Source: Gamarada debralockiae (Eukaryota > Ascomycota > Leotiomycetes > Helotiales > Hyphodiscaceae). Taken from it: a DNA stretch of 21,774 nucleotides. The notes under the pieces were generated by a model that saw nothing but the letters and a program-made list of their open reading frames with translations, was not told the DNA's origin and ran no database searches. The position numbers were made by a program, and so were the translations under genes. Location of the stretch: assembly GCA_002803225.1 (NCBI GenBank), contig NXFV01001951.1, positions 1 through 21,774 on the forward strand, in the 5' to 3' direction. Positions 9,634 through 19,352 of this stretch are shown here, piece after piece; position 1 is the stretch's first letter; each line of letters begins with the position of its first letter.

Positions 9634-11242
9634 TTAATAGACTCCCGGAATTAAAGCCCATCTCACTTTCTGGCAATAAGCATCCCAGTCTTTGCCATAT
9701 TTTGCGGCGCAACTCTGCTCAGTCCTCATGCAGCGATGGACGAGCAAGATCGTCATATAGATAGCGTAAAACCAGGGAAGCAGATTATTGACACCACAAG
9801 CTGCGCACATGCTGTATGAAAGAATCAGATCTCCTAGGTAGTTCGCATGGCGAGAAAATCCCCACCAGCCTTAATAAAGATTAGATCAGTTATTCTGGCT
9901 ACATGGGAGAACCCAAACTTACCAGTGTATAAGAGCAGACTCTGGTGTTGCTTTCCATCTGCAGTCATATATGTGCATTTCAACACCCCAGCTGGTTGAC
10001 CCCAGATCAAGCATTCGCCCTTGGTGCGTCGGATAATGTCTTTTTGGTGGTTTACGCTTCGGAAAATGAAATAACCTCCCAATCCAGTAGCTAGGATACC
10101 TCCTGCAACTAAGGGCGGCAGGGAAACTGGATTATAGGCCAGGTATTGTGCTTGTATGGTGTACATTGTTGGTAGCCAGGCCATGGAGCCCCATCCGAGG
10201 TAGAAACCGAAGTGGTCGTGGCAGATGTCGACTGTACGCAGGTACCAGTCTTCGTTTATGAAGAAGTCCACCACGTAGATTGCTTGCAGGATATTGACAA
10301 TCACCATTGAGTTCGTGATGTAACCAAACTTTTCGTGTTGCAGAGCAGCTAATGACAGGTTACTAAAAGATGTCAGTTTTTGATTTTATACAAGGGAGAT
10401 TGGTGTATCACATCAATGTCCAAGCAATTATCCCAGGACGTCCGTTATGAAATAGCTTGAAATCCCAGAATTTCCCGAATCGAGGATTAAATTCAATACC
10501 CATGCAAAAGTCGTATATTATAGATCCTGAGATAGTCAGTAAGCAACTTAGAACTTAGAACGGATGATCGATATTTATTACCACTGAACTTGCGGTCCTC
10601 GGCATGGGTTGGAGCGATATATGCTTTTACGTAGACGAATACGGCCAACAAAAAACCATAGGCATTGGTGGCAAAAATTAAACCAGACCAATTCTTGGCA
10701 ATCCATGCAGGATCGATCACTTTGTAAAAGACGCCCAGCACAAGTACTATATGCGTGAGCACCCACGCACTGAGACCATTGGTATGATATTGAAGCAGAT
10801 AGCCTGCGGGCGTAAGTTGTCCAGTGCTCAACTTAGAAGGGAGATAGTTGTACAATGCAGCCTGAGTTACAACCCAGATCGAATAAACTTTAAAGGCCTG
10901 CAAAGAGGGTGTAGCACCGTACTGTTCCAGAAAGCGCCATGGGCCTTCGGAGCACATGGCAATGGTAGAGTCGAGAACGGAACCTTGATACTGGCTGAGT
11001 GTGATCCAGAAGAATATAATCCAGAGAGGTAAGAACGCCATGATGCCAAGACAGGAGAAAGAAGCAGACCATGTTGGTTTCTGTGCTCGACCCCAGTTCA
11101 CATTGAGCTGAGATTCTCTTTGGGGTCGTACATCACGACTTGGAACCTCTTCTGCGGGTGCAATTCGTACTTCGCGGTTCGATGGTTTCGAATTTTCTAC
11201 GAGTATATGCGCAGGGAGGTCATGGATAAGGAATCGAGGCAT
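9634..11242 (-). CDS. Sterol reductase, DHCR7-like (delta-7 sterol reductase family)
   Basis: Integral membrane NADPH-dependent sterol reductase of the ERG4/ERG24/DHCR7 family, expected in the endoplasmic reticulum. Proposed exons: 11242-10582, 10526-10412, 10362-9923 and 9869-9634, all in frame, 483 residues (animal DHCR7 is about 475). Family signature 1 is present at residues 221-236 ([16 protein letters not shown]) and signature 2 near the C-terminus ([18 protein letters not shown]). Several stretches are closer to DHCR7 than to ERG24 or ERG4: [20 protein letters not shown], the [14 protein letters not shown] block, GECLIWG, and [21 protein letters not shown]7 reduces the C7-C8 double bond of 7-dehydrosterols. 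The first 47 or so residues are polar and not conserved. Introns are 55, 49 and 53 bp. Family assignment is strong; substrate specificity is inferred, and a C-24(28) or C-14 reductase is the alternative. Confidence 0.93.
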
Positions 11243-12548
11243 CTTGATGCTTCAACCAGACAGAAAATAAGCGGTGAGTATGGGAGAAATGAGTTCAGAG
11301 TAGGTAGGAAGTGACAAGTAGATTTAACGCTAGTCAAAGAAGCTGAAGAAGTGAAAGATAATGAAGCTGTCAACGAAAGAGGCTTCTTGAGTACTCTTAT
11401 ACTCGTGTCTATACCGGAGCAGCCGTTTCGAATATTTCTTGAATTTGGGACCAATTTCTGGTCATACGTAAATGGCACAGCCATCAAAACTAATTGAGTT
11501 AACTCTACGTAGGGCTAATGAAATTAAGGTATATAATTTGGGGGATGTTATAATTTATAATATAGTGGGTGTTATGCTGTATATTGTAGTAGTCAATATA
11601 CTTGATAAGTAAGCACTTATTAATCACCAAAATAGCAGGCTATCTCTGATTATATCACGTGGGTTTGAGCTCGATTAGCCAATAATTGCTTATTAAATTT
11701 CGCTCCACTATTTACGATACGTAATCAGAGAGGGCGGCGTTATTTATGGGTTATGTGATGTAATTTAATCAACCCCTACTCCACGCTCGCCACGGCAGAA
11801 ACATTTCGGTAGTTCGTATGGGCCCTTGGGTGTTGACTGGACACCAGAGGATGCCGTAATACTGTAGACATTGACGACTAGGTAGTTTGTTGCATGAGAC
11901 CCTAGTACCTGGCCGTAACCTTGTTCCGTGATCTTCGTATATGCTAATGGTACAAATTCCCATGGAAATTTCTTAGCAATTTAGTTGCTGCGGCTACCTC
12001 TAACAGTTTGTTTGTTCTTAACACCGCCAGTTTACATATCCTGCCTGGAGGTCGTCAGAGTTGATAAGTATTCGGCATTTCGGTCTCAGAAAATTCCGGA
12101 ATTCTGTTGGTCTTCGGCACATCAGAGACGAATCACGTGCGGATGCTGCATGCAGGCGCGCGGGAAGACAGGAATGCCCATACGACAGGGGTGCCCGTAC
12201 GAAATAGCTAATCGGTGGTCTTGGCTCGCTCCTTCGCGACGTAGCGAGATCCTAAGCGAAGGCCGACGATTAATTGGAGGCGATGCATCAGCAACCGACA
12301 ACTACCCGTTCAGCATTATCTGGAAGCGGCAAACGCTCCCATTGGCACTGCCACCACTGCTAGATGGCTGGTGAGATGTGAGATGCGTATCTTGTTTCAG
12401 GCACGCGCGGCCTCGAAATAGGTATAATCTGACGTAGTAGATACTATCCCCTCTTTCTTCCAAGCCAACCTCACCTGCTTTCCTCCGCAATACAAGCCAA
12501 CAACCACCAAGCACGCCAGCCTTCCCAAATACGCTCTGAGACAGTCCG
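11243..12548. other. Intergenic region between the divergent sterol reductase and 2EXR genes
   Basis: 1.3 kb without a convincing gene; the overlapping short frames on both strands look fortuitous. It carries the promoters of both divergent genes. It includes AT-rich sequence (about 11510-11700), a CACGTG site at about 11657, and the second copy of the dispersed repeat (12018-12216). A pyrimidine-rich leader precedes the 2EXR start. Confidence 0.55.
12018..12216 (+). repeat. Dispersed repeat, copy B
   Basis: Counterpart of 1266-1379: TTAACACCGCC (12018-12028), GGCGCGCG with GGAAGACAGG (about 12155-12172), then two adjacent 17 bp units, ACAGGAATGCCCATACG (12168-12184) and ACAGGGGTGCCCGTACG (12185-12201), then AAATAGCTAATCGG. 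It lies about 330 bp upstream of the 2EXR start, as copy A lies upstream of the RTA1-like start. Old and diverged; class unknown. Confidence 0.5.
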
Positions 12549-13298
12549 ATGTTCACATTGTTCAATCAACTACCACCTGAAATACGCCTTCAAATTTGGG
12601 AGGCTGCACTACCCGGTCCAGGAATCATTAATATCCGGGAGAGGCTGGTGATGAAATCGAAGCTTGAATATAAGAAAACAAACTCCGATTTTGACAGTCC
12701 TTCTCTAAGAGACGCACACGACATCGCGATACTATTAAGGTCAGACCACATAGCTCCATCTGCACTCTTTGCCTGCAGAGAGTCCCGCGAGGTCGCTTTG
12801 AAGTTTTACGCCACAAGTTTAGCTTTTGCTGGCTCCATCCCCGAAACATACTTCGACCTTCATGTAGATACCTTGTATCTTCGTTTCAATACCTTCGCAC
12901 GAATCGAGACCCGCGATTGGGTTGGTGATTTTATCCAGCAATTGGACTCTATATATAGTTCTGATAACTTTCGCCGGGTCCGGAAGCTCGCTATCTTGTT
13001 GGATTCAGAAGATTCTAGAGAGGGTGACGACCCATTAGCTCAAGTTTTAAGCTGGGTCAGTAATTTTCAAGACTTCACAGTGGTTACTAGCCATTTCAAT
13101 CAGGGGAACGACGACAGCGGGTACATCATACTTATCGAACCTCTCGATTCCATAGAAGCCTGTTATAGCCACGAGATCCTTGATACCGAACTCTCCCGCC
13201 ACTCTGGGATACAAGATGTGCTTTTAGCCATGGTTTTCGTTTTCACAATGGAACTCGAAAGGGAGTGTAGAGAAAGGCGCGAAAGAACCGCGACATAA
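12549..13298 (+). CDS. 2EXR domain protein of unknown function
   Basis: Single-exon gene of 249 residues. The N-terminus reads FTLFNQLPPEIRLQIWEAAL, the hallmark of the fungal 2EXR family, an F-box-like short motif found in many uncharacterised ascomycete proteins. A second family feature follows at about residue 77 (LFACRESREVALKFY), and then the usual DTLYLRFNTF stretch. The C-terminus is short, charged and Arg/Glu rich. The ATG at 12549 begins right at the domain, as is common in the family. There is no signal peptide or membrane segment. Biochemical function is unknown for the family; a role as a protein-interaction adaptor is only suggested by the resemblance to F-box proteins. Confidence 0.88.
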   Translation: MFTLFNQLPPEIRLQIWEAALPGPGIINIRERLVMKSKLEYKKTNSDFDSPSLRDAHDIAILLRSDHIAPSALFACRESREVALKFYATSLAFAGSIPETYFDLHVDTLYLRFNTFARIETRDWVGDFIQQLDSIYSSDNFRRVRKLAILLDSEDSREGDDPLAQVLSWVSNFQDFTVVTSHFNQGNDDSGYIILIEPLDSIEACYSHEILDTELSRHSGIQDVLLAMVFVFTMELERECRERRERTAT

Positions 13299-14168
13299 AA
13301 CAACAGATCAAGAACTAGCGCATGGATTGATATAAAGACCTCGGAAATATACCTATACCGCAGAGGGAATACAGGTCGACTGTAAATCGGGGTGCCAATG
13401 TTTCACTCAAGCATTTTACCCCTAGCACCTGCGGTTTGGGGTGGCCACCCAGACGCAATCAATATCACAAACAACTTTATCAATTAAAAGAGAATAGTTT
13501 GGATATCCATATATTGCGTTTCTAGTTCTAGTTGATTAGCGTAATTGCACTTGACTTCGCTGATTTTCGTTCTCTTGTAGACAGTGCCTTTCATTCCCCC
13601 TATTGCATCGTTTTGTGGTGGTCCTCTTTCACCTCTTGACTAGGAAAATCATACCCTATGCATTGCAATCATATTTGTCTCTTTATCCTTCAACGACATT
13701 CCTTGTATGTCTAAAAGACACTTAAATCGAGGCTGTAGAATATGATTTGTATGTGACAAAAGGCAAAAGGGACAATTCTCCTGTCACGTGGCACAAACAC
13801 AGCTGCCTCTTTGAAATCCAAATGTCCACATACTGAATATGAAACCGGTCCTTGTGTTTCTTTCGTAGCTCAGGCTACTCTAATTTACCCTACGAATTTC
13901 CGTTCTTGAATGCTATCATATTGATGTTTATTGTGGTGGCAGTGGTGTTTGCGCGGAGGACGCTAAATGATTATGCTGACAAACTGTAGTCGCGCTTTCT
14001 GGTGCTCCTCTTTTCTTGTTCCCGCCACCTTGCATATACCACCGCCTCCGCTCACACTCGTATTTGAGGGAACACCAGACGACGAAGGAGGCAGGCTTCA
14101 TCTTATCTCCGCAAACCTCATCTAATCTCCCCTAACGAGAGTGCCCTGGGCCTGCTGGCTTTGGGAGC
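13299..14168. other. Intergenic region, nothing recognisable
   Basis: About 870 bp with no gene-like frame. It contains a CACGTG at about 13785, a small hairpin (GTAGC-TCAG-GCTAC, about 13866-13879) and pyrimidine-rich sequence just before the next gene. No RNA gene or mobile-element end was recognised. Confidence 0.5.
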
Positions 14169-16424
14169 ATGGAGGCGCCGAAAAAGGCAGCCTCGCGCAA
14201 ACGGGCTACAGTTTCTTGTATAGCGTGTACGCAAGCTCCTTTAATTTCTAGGTGTGGAAACCGAAAGGCCTGGAAAGTAGAATGTATTTCTAGGTCGACT
14301 CTTGGTCACACTTTTCTGTGTTCTTCGGTGCGCTTTTCAGCTAATAGGGCAAATGCTGACACGGAGATGTTACAGGTCATCAACGCCGGAAAAAGGTGAG
14401 CTGCTGTGGCCGTGGACATCATACTGGATTGAGAGATTGGAAATTGACCAATAGCAGTGCTCTCAAGGCCAGCCTTGTCGAAACTGCAGTCGCCGATACC
14501 CACCTGTGGAGTGTATCTACACCAACACGAAGTGAGTTCTTGAAAGTCTGACTAGATGTGGAATATTTTGGTAACATGAAGTTGAGACGTCCGCCACCAC
14601 AGTCCAATTCTGCAACCTTCCATACCCCTGTTGATGCCATAGTGCACGATGGCAATGTAAGATTATCGAGCCACACGGCTTTGGGGGCAGCTCCTCCACT
14701 AGCTATTCGATCTTCCAATCAGTCCTTTTCGTCACTTGTAGTAGAGACAGTGGCACTGTCTCGGCGTCCCTTCTATTCCGTGGGGTCAGTGTCATCTAGA
14801 ACCGTGCAACAACGTAAGGAAGAGGAAAAGGAAGAATACAACTTCGATGTCCTTTCCCGCCCTACGTCATATAGGTCACATTTCGCGAGGAAGATTCCTG
14901 CCAGTGTTGATTCGTACGATAGCTCGTTGCCTGCATGGACGGTTACTGGAGAGGAAAATCAAAACAAGACCATTAATCCTCGATCCCTCGGCTGCGGCAT
15001 ACTTGATTTGTTACCCAAGCTGTCTGTTGAGGCCACGACATGCAATGCTGAACTCTTTTATCTACGTAAGTATTACAGAAAGTTTGGGAGCGAATTCCAA
15101 TAAGATATGCCCAATGGTAAATTGTCTCTGTAGGATTGCTGATATATTTTGGTCGGTCTAGATAACCAGATCGTTCTGCATAGAGTATCGTCTATGGATG
15201 GCCCAGATGAGTCGCCAAAGGGTGGATTCTGGGATGTCTGGACCCCATTTAGCACATCTTCGCCCCTGCTAATTTATGGCAATTTGCTCAGAGCATCGGT
15301 CTGGCGAGAAGTAAGGAGACAATCATCGGTTCCAAGGATTAAAAATAATAACTTAGTCGTGAAAAGCGCACCTGAGACGATGTCGCTGAGGCTAAAAGTT
15401 ATTAATCTGCTTAATGCTCGGCTTCGAAATGGTCAAGTAGATGACGAGTGCGTGACTTCGGTAGCGTTCTTCGTCTTCACCGAGGTTGGTAGCACCATTG
15501 TTTTCCTCACCTAGAAGTTACTAACTCCCGTGCAGTTAAGCTCAAGTGATAGCTGTAGCCTCCAAGAAACCAAGACTCATGCCAGAGGGTTGCAACAAAT
15601 GTTGAGGGTTCGAGGCGGATTACACACTCTTGGCGCTGGTGGTAACCTCGCCAAATTGGTCATGCTGTGAGTAGCGATGTCTTTCTGCCAGTTTGAAATC
15701 TGACAAGACTAGGTGTCACTATCATATTGCGACCATTCTTGAATGCGAAGCTTTCATTGTCCCATCTGAATTACTCCTAGATGGTTTCGCACCAAACTAC
15801 ATGACTGGGAATAGATCCTTTGATTCGCCCCTCTTCCTATCCTCCGGATCGTTCGCCGAAAAGGTCAAAACCGGAGAGCTCCTCTTAATCACAGCACAAA
15901 TTCTTGACAAGATGACATGCGTCATTTCCCAAATCACCAGCTACTGCTACGGTGAAAATCAGGACTTCGACTGGAACAGCCTTCTAGCGACAACAATAAG
16001 CATCCGCGACCACATCGATTCTCTCCCGTCAGCGACCGAAAATGGTCTCGCCACCACTGACGACTTCATTTACGAGTGCGTCCGCATTGTTTCTCTCGTC
16101 AACTGTCGTGCCATCATCTCCAAAATCCCCTTTTCTATCGCTTGTCGACAGGAAGACCACGAACGCCTATTCACAGCTATAAGTCGCGTATCTCCCTCAC
16201 AAAGGAAGCAGTTAAGTGGCGTTTGGTGTTGGATTCTACTGACAATGAATCCACGAGCGAGAAATTTACAAGATGGAATTCATTTGAGATATTTAATGAG
16301 GTTTTGTGCGTGCTCGCATGCACTGAGAGAGTGGCAGACTCTGGTCAATATCATGGAAGCTTTTATGGCAATGCAGAGGTGGATTAGGGAGACGGGTGAA
16401 AACTCTAGAGTTCTGATTACATAG
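14169..16424 (+). CDS. Zn(2)-Cys(6) transcription factor with fungal-specific C-terminal domain; first intron unresolved
   Basis: The start ATG at 14169 opens MEAPKKAASRKRATVSCIACTQA, the first half of a zinc cluster (Cys codons 14217 and 14226). The second half is 220 bp on at 14458-14520: C-x5-C-x2-C-x8-C (SQGQP, RN, SRRYPPVE), then IYTNTK. The intervening sequence must hold an intron ending at 14454 or 14457, but no donor restores the usual six-residue spacing, so exon 1 is uncertain. Further exons join in frame: to 14531, 14587-15065, 15162-15484, 15536-15666 and 15713-16424, about 595 residues in total. The C-terminal part has family marks: HARGLQQMLRVRGGLHTLG, then a late WCWILLTMNPRARN and LREWQTL...QRW. 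Targets are unknown. If exon 1 cannot be spliced properly, the gene may be damaged at its DNA-binding domain. Confidence 0.78.
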
Positions 16425-17649
16425 GCCGGCATCGCTCCCGTTCCTCAGTGAGGGGACTTTTAAAATGCACTTTCACACGAATTCCCGGCGGGCCTGGTGG
16501 AAAACCTTTCACATTAATTAAGCTTATGATTTTTTTTGTGGTTAAGAAGCTAGAGGTGTAGATTAATATGAAAATTTCGAGAACTGCAGATCCAGGCCTC
16601 GTGAATAGAGTGGTTACTTTGCTTTACTCTCTGACTTCTCCATCCTGCCTGGCCTGCCGCCTATCTCGTTTCGTCAACGGTTGCCTATCCGATCCTCTTG
16701 AAAAGCACTTCGAAGTCCAAGATCAACTTTCACTTACAAAATAATTCCGAAGCTCGGTTCAAGCCGCTCGCCGCAGAGCAGCTATGCTTGGGTGGTCCAG
16801 CTTCGGCGCTGTTACCGAAGTGCGTGACCAGCAACGTCCTCCACTGGACGGTCCGACTCTTATCTACGACCATTTACATAGGCGTCAAAAGGAATACTTT
16901 GCTTCTTCACTTGAGAGTGTATCAGGCTCCTTGGCAGCCGCTTCTGCTAGCCTTCTTGTGTTCCCATACCTTCAGTCTCCCCCCAGCGTTCCACTTCGTC
17001 TCTCTGCGCTTCACCACATCTCCTAAACTGCCCAAGGAGGTGCGTCTGTTCCATGAATCGTATAGCTTTTGTGGCGGATTTTGGCTCTTTCAAGATTGCC
17101 CGATAAAAAATTAGTTTGACAAATCAAAGCTGTTTAAGAAGTGTGTACATTGGAGGCGAAAACGGCCAACATGTTTGTGGACGACAGGTTTGCGAACGAC
17201 AGGTTTGTGGACGACAGGTTTGGGGACGGCAGGTTTGTGGACGACAGGTTTGTGGACGACAGGTTTGGGGACAGTACGAATTTGAGGTTGTCAAAAATAT
17301 TGCCTGAAATATAAGGATACTCGGTATCGGTCTGCCCCGATATCTGAACTCGGGCGGAAGCGACCAGAAGGTACATATGTACGAGCTGTACAGAGCTCTA
17401 TATATACAGGCTCTACCGCAGGTAGAACTGGAAAAAAGAATGAAGTCAAGTTCATCATTTGAAATATCACATCAACAAAGCTCTTTCACTAGCGTCCACG
17501 TGACTCTGCCCTGCCACACTAGACCCATAAATCTGACAGAGGTGTTGGAGGAAGCAGTTGGATTGACTCATCTTGCACCTAGTTGAAACACTACATCAAA
17601 CACGCAGACCGTACAGCCGCTCATACAGAATCTCTCCTGATATACGCAC
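16425..17649. other. Intergenic region with minisatellite and a doubtful short frame
   Basis: 1.2 kb between the convergent zinc-cluster and dehydrogenase genes. An 80-codon frame begins at ATG 16784 and ends at 17026 (LGWSSFGAVTEVRDQQRPPLDGP at its start), but a longer frame overlaps it and neither resembles a known family. The 15 bp minisatellite occupies 17173-17275. The remainder shows no gene or RNA structure. Confidence 0.45.
17173..17275. repeat. 15 bp minisatellite, nearly seven copies
   Basis: Six complete units of GTTTGTGGACGACAG or a close variant (17173-17187, 17188-17202, 17203-17217, 17218-17232, 17233-17247, 17248-17262) and a truncated seventh. Three of the six full units are identical; the other three differ from them at one to three bases. 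Because the period is a multiple of three, frames stay open on both strands: Cys/Arg-rich on plus (CGRQV) and a pentapeptide-like NLSST array on minus. Near identity at the DNA level suggests recent slippage or unequal exchange. Confidence 0.92.
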
Positions 17650-18711
17650 CTACCAAGGATACTGGCCAGTTTCGTGTAGAAACCCGCCATGCTCTGCATC
17701 TCTCTCACCGTTCAGAATCTTGACGATCGGCGCCGCCCCTTCGCTCGTCGGCTTCGCGCCGCTCTCCGCATTATTATGTGGTCCCAAATTCGACACCGTA
17801 AATCCGGGGCAATATGCAAACACCTTGAACCCCAGATCACCATAATCGACCACCTGGCATGCTGTGACCATCTGCGAAATTTCGGAGTCAGCATATACTT
17901 GATCAGGAAAGAATGAGAGAGCTGGGAGGAGTTTCGGGAGTTCCGAGACAGCTTTTTTCTCGCAAGAAATCTACCTCAGAGCAAAACTCGGGAGTAGAAC
18001 TAGTGAGTTGACACGGAATGGGAAATAAATGACCACGAGAACTTGCTTACGTTCAGCGCAGCCTTGCTCACACGGTACTGCACAGCTTTAATATTTTTCC
18101 CGGAGGATGTCGGATCTAGACGTTTCGTGATGGAGCCCGCGCCACTGGTGACATTGACGACGCGTGGCGTGCCGTTGGATTTCTTGAGGAGCGGTGCGAA
18201 CGATTCAAGCATCAACACAGGTCCAATAGCGTTGGTCTGGAAGCATTGTGCCATTTGCTGTGCGATCGGGTCTGGGGTATGGGCGATGGCGGCATTGTTG
18301 ACTAGAGCGTCGAGTCTGGTGAGATTAGTTAACAAGTCACGTAAGAAGTTGAGAAGGAGGAATTGGTGGTACGACATGGTCGAGTTGCATACCTGCCATG
18401 CTTGCTTTCGACCTCCTTCGCCGCAGCTATGATTGATTCCTCGCTTGCAACGTCGAGCTGCAGTAGTTCCACGGTACCCGGTTGCTTTCGGGATTGAAGG
18501 TCTTTTACGGCCGCCTCACCTTTTTCAGCAGAGCGGCTTCCAAGGAGGACATGTTTGGACGAGTCAGCTAGCAGTTGCGATGCTAATTCGAACCCAATAC
18601 CCCCGTTGCCTGTGTTCATTCGTTAGTACGTGCTTGCTTTGAGATGACAGTAATGGCATTTGGAGAAGACGGACCGCCGGTGATCAAAACGATGGTTCTC
18701 TTTGCAGCCAT
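17650..18711 (-). CDS. Short-chain dehydrogenase/reductase (SDR), classical type
   Basis: NAD(P)-dependent oxidoreductase, soluble and probably cytosolic. Proposed exons: 18711-18675, 18609-18393, 18315-18051 and 17871-17650, all in frame, 246 residues, the normal length. The Rossmann motif TGGNGGIG is at residues 11-18, split by intron 1. NNAA is at 91-94, the structural Asn in TNAIGP at 113, and the catalytic Ser 142, Tyr 165 and Lys 169 (YRVSK) are all present. LLGSR at about 35-39 follows beta-2 and suggests NADP(H) preference, which is inferred. The C-terminal part (FKVFAYCPGFTVSNLGPHN) is typical of a fungal subgroup. Introns are 65, 77 and 179 bp. It is divergent from the sulfotransferase-like gene. 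The substrate cannot be predicted. Confidence 0.92.
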
Positions 18712-19352
18712 GATTCAGTATGCAGTCGCAAGCTTTTGAAGTTGACAAGACGAGAGATGTGTCTTCGGACCTTATATACTGTATATCTTAAAAGACGGAA
18801 CACAACACCAGAATGCAAATCAGCTCCAAGAATCACTTCCTATGGGGTTAACCGTAATTCCGGTATACGTCGTCATAAGTCCGAACCCTGGAAGGGGGTT
18901 GTGGGGCGGCTACCCCGCGAGGGGCGTATAGACCACGTGGGATTGTCTAAGCGCGCTCGATCCCTGTCCTGAATGGAATCTCGTGAGTTTTACAGAATCG
19001 GGTAAGGCGTAGATCACTGCGATGAAGCGAGTGGACAAAGGGGCCTATCATGTGATCAGACTTTTCTCCTTTTTACCACAGAGTCGGTTTCCATTTCGCT
19101 CGGAGCTTTGTATTGATTAAGGTTATATTTTCCTGTCGATCAAACTAATGTATTATCGCCTATCGTAGCGCCATCCAATGTACCCCCATACTTGTACGAG
19201 GACATTCATGGCTTGGCGAACTAAGATCTCACCTCCAGCCGTAAGTGCGGCGCAATATGTTATTAGAAGCACCAGTGCAATGAAATTCGATAAATATATT
19301 TCTTCACAAATTTTATCGGGTCCTCAATCTCCTCGTCTGCAAAAATCTCATC
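18712..19352. promoter_or_regulatory. Bidirectional intergenic promoter region
   Basis: 641 bp between the divergent dehydrogenase and sulfotransferase-like genes. A minus-strand TATATAAG (18771-18778) lies about 60 bp before the dehydrogenase ATG and is the likely TATA element. A CACGTG (18934-18939) and stress-element-like CCCC/GGGG words (TACCCCGCGAGGGGC, about 18911-18925) lie in the middle. No coding sequence is supported here; the short frame at 19178-19414 overlaps the real start at 19353 in another frame. Confidence 0.5.

Noticed and set aside
11197..11487. 96-codon minus-strand frame upstream of the sterol reductase
   Set aside because: It overlaps the true first exon in another frame, is Ser/Leu rich without family resemblance, and probably covers the 5' leader.
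14558..14586. Independent gene starting at 14558 in the middle of the second zinc-cluster locus
   Set aside because: The apparent start is GTG inside an intron; from 14587 the frame joins the upstream zinc-cluster exon and continues into the regulator domain.
16749..16770. T-loop-like GGTTCAAGCC suggesting a tRNA gene
   Set aside because: No anticodon arm, D-arm or pairing acceptor stem could be arranged around it.
852..18939. Several CACGTG palindromes across the window as a shared regulon signal
   Set aside because: About seven hits in 21.8 kb is close to the chance number for a 6 bp word, and two lie inside the LTR.
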